A DNA stretch of 10,248 bases from Bacillota bacterium (GTDB lineage: Bacteria > Bacillota > Syntrophomonadia > Syntrophomonadales > Syntrophomonadaceae). Numbering within the stretch: position 1 is the stretch's first letter; every line of letters begins with the position of its first letter. The position numbers and the translations under genes were made by a program. The DNA is taken from positions 1 through 10,248 of the forward strand of contig JAEWZB010000105.1 of the NCBI GenBank assembly GCA_023395515.1, read 5' to 3'. Below, piece after piece: positions 5,764 to 10,248 of this stretch. The notes beneath the pieces are model-generated. The model searched no databases, had not been told where the DNA came from, and saw nothing but the letters and a program-made list of their open reading frames with translations.

Positions 5764-6673
5764 TTTGGATTGGGAGCTTTTAGGGGCAATCACAGATTTA
5801 AAGGAGGTTCCTAAGGGAGCCATTAACATCAGAAAAGACGGGCAAGCTATAATGAGAAATTCATCTCCTAATATATCCATAACCTCATTTGTGGATAAGC
5901 CTGGTATAATCGTAGAAATTAAGCCGGGAACTAAGAATGAGTCGGTTCATGTACCCGTACTGCTAACTAGTTCCGGGTTACAAGATAAGGTTTATAATAC
6001 TTTTATAGTGGGTGAGGATGCTGATATTACCATAATTGCCGGATGCGGCATTCATAATGATAGTCATGCGGATTCTGCCCATGATGGTATTCATGAGATA
6101 ATTGTAAAAAAAGGGGCTCACATGAAGTATGTAGAAAGACATTATGGGCAAGGTGAGGGAAAAGGCAAAAGAATTTTTAACCCTACTACAATTATTAGGA
6201 TAGCAGAAGGCGCTACGGCTGAATTGGAAATGGTGCAAATAGAAGGTGTAGATGATACTATCCGTCCTACTACAGCTTATGTGGATAAAAAGGGTAGTCT
6301 GACTATTGTGGAACGTTTGCTTACCCATGGAAACCAAAAGGCCGAATCCGATATTAGAATATATATTGAAGGTGAAGGCGGCAGTGCTCAAATTTTATCT
6401 CGTTCCGTGGCGCGGGACTTCTCAGAGCAAACATTTAGGGCTGCTATGGTTGGTAAAACCGAATGTTTCGGCCATGTGGAATGTGATTCTATTATAATGG
6501 GAAATGCTAAAATTAAAGCTATACCGGAACTGATTGCGGAAAGTGCGGAAGCAGTTTTAACTCATGAGGCGGCCATTGGAAAAATTGCCGGTGAACAATT
6601 GATAAAGTTAATGTCTTTAGGTCTTACTGAACCTGAAGCTATAAACACCATTTTAGAAGGTTTCCTGAGATAA
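5750..6673 (+). CDS. sufB: short SufB/SufD-family scaffold protein (SmsB-like)
   Basis: The protein (307 aa) is the scaffold partner of SufC and is much shorter than classical SufB (about 470-495 aa), as expected for the SUF-like minimal (SMS) system found in many anaerobes. Visible motifs are CGIHNDS (99-105) with HDGIHE (111-116), and the C-terminal signature ECDSIIMG (244-251), THEAAIGKIAGEQL (271-284) and GLTEPEAINTILEGFL (291-306). Cys245 corresponds to the essential E. coli SufB Cys405 (CDSM context). His272-Glu273 align with His433-Glu434, while the preceding Glu432 is Thr here. The start ATG follows GGGGAG (5735-5740) at 9 nt and lies inside sufC. No SufS, SufU or SufD is in the window, so the sulfur donor must come from elsewhere. 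The family is clear; the SMS role is inferred from length and pairing. Confidence 0.85.
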   Translation: MKFNNLDWELLGAITDLKEVPKGAINIRKDGQAIMRNSSPNISITSFVDKPGIIVEIKPGTKNESVHVPVLLTSSGLQDKVYNTFIVGEDADITIIAGCGIHNDSHADSAHDGIHEIIVKKGAHMKYVERHYGQGEGKGKRIFNPTTIIRIAEGATAELEMVQIEGVDDTIRPTTAYVDKKGSLTIVERLLTHGNQKAESDIRIYIEGEGGSAQILSRSVARDFSEQTFRAAMVGKTECFGHVECDSIIMGNAKIKAIPELIAESAEAVLTHEAAIGKIAGEQLIKLMSLGLTEPEAINTILEGFLR

Positions 6674-6694
6674 TAATGTTAGGATGGTAGTTTT

Positions 6695-7597
6695 ATGAAT
6701 TTAAATTTATTTAAAACTTTTGTTAAGGTAGTCGAAACCCAAAATCTTTCTAAGACGGCAGAGGAATTTGGTATATCACAACCTGCGGTTACTAAACAAA
6801 TCCAAGCTTTGGAAGACTTTTATGCAGTATTATTGTTGGAAAGGTCGGGAAGAAGGTTAAAGACTACTGAAGCAGGGGAAACCTTATATCAATGTTCAAA
6901 AGATATAATTAAAACTATGGAAAAAACTGAAAAAGCCATGGAAGAAGTGGCGGAAAGTCGTAAAGGTAAGCTTTATATAGGAGCTAGTACCATTCCCGGT
7001 CAATATATTTTACCTCTTATTATTAAGAAATTTAAAGATAAATATCCTAATGTAAGCTTAAGTATGGATATTGCCGATACAGAAAAGGTTTTTAATCAAG
7101 TGGCAGAGAGGGAACTAGATATTGGTATTGTGGGCGGTTGGATGAATAATCGCAAGGTAGATGGATTTAAATGGCTGGAAGATGAATTGGTGGTGGCCGT
7201 CCCTGATGGTCATAAGTTCTCCCGCCTTACCGAGGTAAAAGTTAAAGATTTACTCACCGAAAAGTGGATTATTAGGGAGAAAGGTTCAGGAACTAGACGA
7301 GCGGTAGAAGATTTGCTGGCTGCTAATGATATAAAAAAAGAGGACCTAATAGTGTATATTGAAGCTGGCAGTACCGAAGCAGTTTTAGCTTCGATAGAGT
7401 CGGGCATGGGTATCTCGGTAGTTTCAAGATGGGCTTTAAAAAAAGATCCATATCGTAAAATAAAAAGTATAAAAATAGCCGATCCCCGGGCTAATCGATT
7501 TTTTTATGTAATATATCCCCGGCAAAAGTCACGGCGTAAATCGGTCAATAACTTCCTGGAATATCTAAAAAAATTGGAAGAGTCGAAAAAAGTATGA
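6695..7597 (+). CDS. LysR family regulator (CysB/CysL or selenium-metabolism type)
   Basis: The protein (300 aa) is a typical LysR-type regulator. The N-terminal helix-turn-helix spans about 18-40 (LSKTAEEFGISQPAVTKQIQ), a linker helix follows to about 90, and then the co-inducer-binding fold begins at GKLYIGASTIPGQYILP (91-107). The GASTIPGQYILP stretch and DIGIVGG resemble CysL-like regulators and the LysR group annotated as selenium-metabolism-associated. A sulfur- or selenium-related ligand is therefore plausible but unproven. The gene starts 21 nt after the scaffold gene with TAGGATGG (6680-6687) ahead of its ATG, and a strong terminator follows. It is therefore probably the last gene of the suf transcript rather than a divergent regulator. 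No selenium or sulfate genes lie in the window to fix its target. Confidence 0.85.
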   Translation: MNLNLFKTFVKVVETQNLSKTAEEFGISQPAVTKQIQALEDFYAVLLLERSGRRLKTTEAGETLYQCSKDIIKTMEKTEKAMEEVAESRKGKLYIGASTIPGQYILPLIIKKFKDKYPNVSLSMDIADTEKVFNQVAERELDIGIVGGWMNNRKVDGFKWLEDELVVAVPDGHKFSRLTEVKVKDLLTEKWIIREKGSGTRRAVEDLLAANDIKKEDLIVYIEAGSTEAVLASIESGMGISVVSRWALKKDPYRKIKSIKIADPRANRFFYVIYPRQKSRRKSVNNFLEYLKKLEESKKV

Positions 7598-7640
7598 TGA
7601 AATAAGTTTTAGTTTAAATGCTTAATCTTCAATTATGACA

Positions 7641-7666
7641 GGGAAAGCTGGGCTTTCCCTTTTTTT
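7641..7666 (+). terminator. rho-independent terminator after the LysR gene
   Basis: A perfect 8-bp stem, GGGAAAGC/GCTTTCCC, with a TGG loop (7641-7659) is followed by seven T. It separates the suf-LysR unit from the polyamine operon. Confidence 0.94.
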
Positions 7667-7763
7667 ATACTATCAGAAGTATCAGACCAAGTTGCTCTAA
7701 TGGGCTTTTTACAAAGATTATTAACTCTTATGTAGCTATGGCTGAGTTCGGGCAAAATAATGT

Positions 7764-7791
7764 TTGATTTTGGGAAAGCTTTGTATATAAT
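7764..7791 (+). promoter_or_regulatory. sigma-A-type promoter of the polyamine operon
   Basis: TTGATT (7764-7769, 4 of 6) and a perfect TATAAT (7786-7791) are separated by 16 nt. Transcription would start near 7798, inside the palindrome ATTGCGCAAT. That leaves a leader of about 110 nt carrying the large hairpin. Confidence 0.55.
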
Positions 7792-7812
7792 GTATCTATT
7801 GCGCAATTGAAC

Positions 7813-7853
7813 TCGGCTGTATTCAGTGAATAGCTGCCACTGAATACAGCCGA
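7813..7853 (+). repeat. 16-bp perfect hairpin in the polyamine operon leader
   Basis: TCGGCTGTATTCAGTG (7813-7828) pairs perfectly with CACTGAATACAGCCGA (7838-7853) around a 9-nt loop, AATAGCTGC. It begins about 15 nt after the predicted transcription start and ends 38 nt before the Shine-Dalgarno site. No T-run follows, so it is not a normal terminator. It may be a 5' stabilising stem, an RNA or DNA protein-binding site, or half of an attenuator. It matches no RNA family I recognise. Confidence 0.8.
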
Positions 7854-7907
7854 ATCAATGCCAGGTGAATTAAGTGATAGAGATAATATCTGGAGGTGTC
7901 TAATTAA

Positions 7908-8366
7908 ATGTTACCTTTACCGAAAAAGTATTTTGTAACAGCTGCTGCTTCCGAGGGGGAGAGCAAATTAACTGCATTTGACGGAGCTTTATTAAAAGCC
8001 AGAGTTGGAAATACTAATTTATTAAGAGTAAGCAGTATTTTACCTCCGGGTTGTGAATACGAACCTGATTTGGTTATTCCTCCTGGATCTTTACTACCCA
8101 TTGCTTACGGATCAATTGTCAGCGATGTTCCCGGTGAAACTATATCTGCAGCCGTAGCAGTAGGCATTAAAAAAGACAGTTTTGGAGTAATAATGGAATT
8201 TTCCGGAAAGTGCTCCCAGGCGGAAGCTGAAAAACAGGTCACAGCCATGGTTGAAGAAGCTTTTAAAGTAAGGGGCCTGGATCTGGAAGAAGTTAAAGTA
8301 GCTGCGGTGGAACATAAGGTGGAAAAAATCGGCTGTGCATTTGCCGCCGTACCTTTATGGTATTAA
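7908..8366 (+). CDS. pyruvoyl-dependent arginine decarboxylase (PvlArgDC)
   Basis: The 152-aa proenzyme converts arginine to agmatine and CO2 using a self-made pyruvoyl group instead of PLP. The self-cleavage motif is RVSSILPPG (40-48). By family precedent the chain breaks between Ser42 and Ser43, and Ser43 becomes the pyruvoyl end of the large subunit. Glu97 in GVIMEFSG is the likely catalytic acid (Glu109 in the M. jannaschii enzyme). The C-terminal GCAFAAVPLWY is typical, and the length fits the family (about 150-165 aa). The ATG follows GGAGGTG (7892-7898) at 9 nt. It is the first gene of an operon with spermidine synthase and agmatinase, which confirms the substrate assignment. This class is common in archaea and patchy in bacteria. 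Many Firmicutes use a PLP-dependent SpeA instead. Confidence 0.92.
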   Translation: MLPLPKKYFVTAAASEGESKLTAFDGALLKARVGNTNLLRVSSILPPGCEYEPDLVIPPGSLLPIAYGSIVSDVPGETISAAVAVGIKKDSFGVIMEFSGKCSQAEAEKQVTAMVEEAFKVRGLDLEEVKVAAVEHKVEKIGCAFAAVPLWY

Positions 8367-8393
8367 AACCTAGATTTAAGGGGGAAAAATAAA

Positions 8394-9224
8394 TTGGAAC
8401 TCTGGTTTACCGAATATCAAACTAAAGCATTAGGTTTTAGTTGTAAGATTAATGCCATCTTAAGAAAAGAACAAAGCGAGTTTCAAAGTTTAGCGGTAGT
8501 AGAAACCGAACAGTTTGGCAAAATGCTGTTACTGGACGGAATGGTTATGACTACTGATGTTGATGAATATGTTTATCATGAAATGATTACTCAAGTAGCC
8601 TTAAATGCTCATCCTAATCCCAAAAAAGTGCTTATAATAGGCGGAGGAGATGGGGGAGCCTTAAGGGAAGTAGTAAATCATCCCCTAGTAGAAAAAGGAA
8701 CTTTAGTGGAAATCGATGAGAGGGTAGTTATAGCCTCCCGGGACTTTTTCCCACAGCTTTCTTGTTCGTTTGACCATGAAAAAGCTAATCTTGTCGTAGC
8801 AGACGGCATAGCCTTTGTTAAGGAGCATAAAAACAGCTTTGATGTAGTAATTGTAGATTCAACTGAACCGGTAGGGCCGGCAGTAGAGCTTTTTTCTCCC
8901 AGCTTTTATCAAAATGTTTACGAATGTCTGCATGAAGATGGAATTTTAGTAGTACAAAGTGAATCGCCATTTTTAAATCAGGATGTTATACAAATGGCTT
9001 ATGGCGGAATTGCTGGAATTTTTCCTATCACCAAATTATATTTAGCCAGCATACCTACTTATCCTAGCGGACTATATAGTTTTAGTATAGGCTCGAAAAA
9101 ATACGATCCTGAAACAATTTGTAATAAACCTGATCTTAAGCATAAGTATTATTCTGATGAAGTTCACCAAGCAGCATTTAAACTGCCTCCTTTTGTGAAA
9201 AAGATTATTGGTCAAGGTGAATAG
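8394..9224 (+). CDS. speE: spermidine synthase (polyamine aminopropyltransferase)
   Basis: The protein (276 aa) transfers the aminopropyl group of decarboxylated SAM to putrescine (or, in some lineages, agmatine), in the cytoplasm. Motifs are LLLDGMVMTT (45-54), the nucleotide-binding GGGDGG (83-88), VEID (105-108), DG (137-138) and the catalytic loop VDSTEPVGPA (154-163) with Asp155. TYPSGLYSFSIGSK (222-235) is also characteristic. The start codon is TTG at 8394, preceded at 9 nt by AAGGGGG (8378-8384). It yields MELWFTEYQT, the conserved family N-terminus, so TTG is very likely the true start. It lies 27 nt after the decarboxylase gene and 1 nt before the agmatinase gene. No speD is visible, so decarboxylated SAM must be supplied from elsewhere. 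Confidence 0.94.
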   Translation: MELWFTEYQTKALGFSCKINAILRKEQSEFQSLAVVETEQFGKMLLLDGMVMTTDVDEYVYHEMITQVALNAHPNPKKVLIIGGGDGGALREVVNHPLVEKGTLVEIDERVVIASRDFFPQLSCSFDHEKANLVVADGIAFVKEHKNSFDVVIVDSTEPVGPAVELFSPSFYQNVYECLHEDGILVVQSESPFLNQDVIQMAYGGIAGIFPITKLYLASIPTYPSGLYSFSIGSKKYDPETICNKPDLKHKYYSDEVHQAAFKLPPFVKKIIGQGE

Positions 9225-9225
9225 G

Positions 9226-10086
9226 ATGGGAAGCATGGATTATTTGAGCCGCAAAGCCATTTTTATGGGTAGTTCAGATAATATTGATGACTGTGATAAG
9301 GTTATTATAGGTATACCTATGGATGCTACTACCAGTTTTCGGCCTGGTACTCGTTTAGGCCCCTACCGGGTGCGGGAAGTATCAGAAGGAATTGAAGAGT
9401 ACAGTATATATCAAGACAAATCCCTGGAGGAAATTAATTTCTATGATGCCGGGGATGTTGAAATTCCTTTTGGTAATGTAGCCGCCAGCCTTGAGCGGGT
9501 GGAGAAGGTTTGTACTAAGCTTTTGAACCTGCAGAAAAAGGTATTTGCCCTGGGAGGAGAACACTTAGTATCTCTTCCGCTAATAAAAGCTTATAAAAAC
9601 CAATATCCAGATTTAGTAGTTATTCAAATGGATGCTCATGCTGATTTGAGAGATGATTACTTAGGAGAAAAACTTTCTCATGCGGCAGTTATGAGACATG
9701 CAGTTGATATTATAGGATCCAAAAATCTATTTCAATTAGGGATAAGATCTGGTACTAAAGAGGAGATGGAGTTTGCGGGGAACCATACCTTTATGTATCT
9801 GAATGAACTACAAACGGCGGTGGAGGATGTAAAGCAAAAAGTAGGGGAAAGGCCGGTATATTTAACTTTAGATATTGATGTTTTAGACCCTGCTTTTGCC
9901 CCGGGCACTGGAACTCCTGAACCAGGCGGATTTACTTCCCGAGAATTGCTGCAAGTTATGCTGGATTTAGGTGATTTAAACATAGTAGGATTTGATATCG
10001 TAGAAATCTCACCACCCTATGAAAAGGGTGATTTAACTTCGATTTTAGGGGCTAAGATTTTGCGGGAAGCCCTGCTTAGGTACTAA
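9226..10086 (+). CDS. speB: agmatinase (ureohydrolase, SpeB)
   Basis: The protein (286 aa) belongs to the arginase/agmatinase family and would hydrolyse agmatine to putrescine and urea using a binuclear manganese centre. All six metal ligands are visible: His113 in GGEHL, Asp136/His138/Asp140 in MDAHAD, and Asp216/Asp218 in TLDIDVLDPAFAPGTGTPEP. The substrate region SFRPGTRLGP (37-46) and EGIEEYS (54-60) resemble Bacillus SpeB. The ATG at 9226 has AAGGTGA (9214-9220) at 5 nt, inside the end of speE. The ATG at 9235 is an alternative start. Operon position behind an arginine decarboxylase makes agmatine the natural substrate. N1-aminopropylagmatine, as in the Thermus-type route, is a credible alternative that sequence alone cannot exclude. 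A terminator follows. Confidence 0.92.
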   Translation: MGSMDYLSRKAIFMGSSDNIDDCDKVIIGIPMDATTSFRPGTRLGPYRVREVSEGIEEYSIYQDKSLEEINFYDAGDVEIPFGNVAASLERVEKVCTKLLNLQKKVFALGGEHLVSLPLIKAYKNQYPDLVVIQMDAHADLRDDYLGEKLSHAAVMRHAVDIIGSKNLFQLGIRSGTKEEMEFAGNHTFMYLNELQTAVEDVKQKVGERPVYLTLDIDVLDPAFAPGTGTPEPGGFTSRELLQVMLDLGDLNIVGFDIVEISPPYEKGDLTSILGAKILREALLRY

Positions 10087-10102
10087 TAATAGAATTAATA
10101 AT

Positions 10103-10132
10103 GAGGCGACCTTGGTCGCCTCTATTTTGTTT
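10103..10132 (+). terminator. rho-independent terminator of the polyamine operon
   Basis: A perfect 8-bp stem, GAGGCGAC/GTCGCCTC, with a CTTG loop (10103-10122) is followed by TATTTTGTTT. It begins 16 nt after the agmatinase stop. The presumed intron begins inside or right after its T-rich tail. Confidence 0.9.
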
Positions 10133-10248
10133 GCGAGGCATGTTGCCGAGCCGATGGTTTGCAAGAAAACCTGTCACCTAGCTAATGGGAAGACAAGCTG
10201 TAAGCAAGGGCGTTTTCGGTGACGAAAAGGTCTGAAGGAAGCCGATGG
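10129..10248 (+). mobile_element. 5' part of a probable group II intron, cut by the window edge
   Basis: The last 120 bases are non-coding and noticeably richer in G and C than the surrounding spacers. They contain TGTAAGCAAGGGCG, then the hairpin TTTTCG-GTGA-CGAAAA (10213-10228) with a GNRA-type tetraloop, then GGTCTGAAGGAAGCCGATGG. This resembles domain I of bacterial group II introns, upstream of their reverse transcriptase/maturase gene. AGCCGATGG occurs twice (10149-10157 and 10240-10248). A start at GTTTG (10129-10133) would match the GUGYG 5' boundary with one change. That would place it right behind a terminator stem, a preferred target of group IIC introns. The subclass, exact boundary and intactness cannot be judged, since the maturase and 3' end are outside the window. 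Confidence 0.6.

Larger units (their letters stand above)
7598..7907 (+). other. 310-nt intergenic region between the LysR gene and the polyamine operon
   Basis: It holds the LysR-gene terminator (7641-7666), about 95 nt in which I see nothing definite, a likely promoter (7764-7791), a 10-bp palindrome ATTGCGCAAT (7798-7807), a 16-bp hairpin (7813-7853) and the Shine-Dalgarno GGAGGTG (7892-7898). I found no small ORF with a credible ribosome binding site and no recognisable T-box or known riboswitch core. Confidence 0.7.

Noticed and set aside
5978..6391. 137-codon open frame on the minus strand inside the scaffold gene
   Set aside because: It lies wholly antisense to a well-supported SufB-family gene, its product shows no recognisable motif, and I saw no credible start context. 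It looks like a shadow frame.
6306..6497. 63-codon plus-strand frame overlapping the scaffold gene in another frame
   Set aside because: It has no ribosome binding site and no motif, and is fully contained in a conserved gene.
7854..7907. Possible Shine-Dalgarno-sequestering stem (CCAG at 7861 with CTGG at 7890)
   Set aside because: Four base pairs across a 25-nt loop are too weak to claim translational control.
1..10248. CRISPR array, tRNA, rRNA, toxin-antitoxin or phage defence genes
   Set aside because: I looked for regularly spaced repeats, tRNA-like cloverleaf ends and unexplained small gene pairs and saw none. All sizeable frames without shadows belong to recognised families.

Overview
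The window is AT-rich and densely packed, and every supported gene lies on the + strand. Shine-Dalgarno sites are strong, rho-independent terminators are clear, and sequences follow sigma-A rules. Together with NfnAB, a two-gene SufC/SufB system, a PrsA-like lipoprotein and a pyruvoyl-dependent arginine decarboxylase, this points to an anaerobic clostridial Firmicute. Genus is not determinable from sequence alone; NfnAB fits anaerobic ferredoxin-based metabolism.

Layout. (1) 1-1651: the 3' end of nfnA followed by complete nfnB, encoding electron-bifurcating ferredoxin/NADH/NADP+ oxidoreductase. (2) 1661-2716: a monocistronic PrsA/parvulin-type foldase lipoprotein with its own promoter and terminator. 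(3) 2775-4157: a YibE/F-family membrane protein with a long leader and its own terminator. (4) 4274-4741: a Fur-family repressor gene with a perfect 7-1-7 Fur box beside its start. (5) 4742-7666: a regulatory-looking AT-rich spacer, then a SufC-type ATPase and a short SufB/D-like scaffold overlapping by 14 nt (the SUF-like minimal, SMS, arrangement), followed by a CysB/CysL-type LysR regulator and a strong terminator. (6) 7764-10132: a polyamine operon of pyruvoyl-dependent arginine decarboxylase, spermidine synthase and agmatinase, with a promoter, a 16-bp perfect hairpin in the leader and a terminator. (7) about 10129-10248: RNA-like sequence directly after that terminator, read as the 5' part of a group II intron cut off by the window edge.

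How the genes work together. NfnAB balances NADH, NADPH and reduced ferredoxin and needs iron-sulfur clusters and FAD. The Fur gene and the Suf/Sms pair concern iron and cluster supply, and Fur-like sites in front of sufC suggest (inference) that iron status controls cluster assembly. The last operon turns arginine into agmatine and then putrescine/spermidine; decarboxylated SAM must come from a gene outside the window.

Most of the window is recognisable housekeeping metabolism. I did not find a convincing unknown multi-gene system. The parts worth a second look are non-coding: the polyamine leader, the spacer before sufC, and the intron-like element abutting the last terminator.
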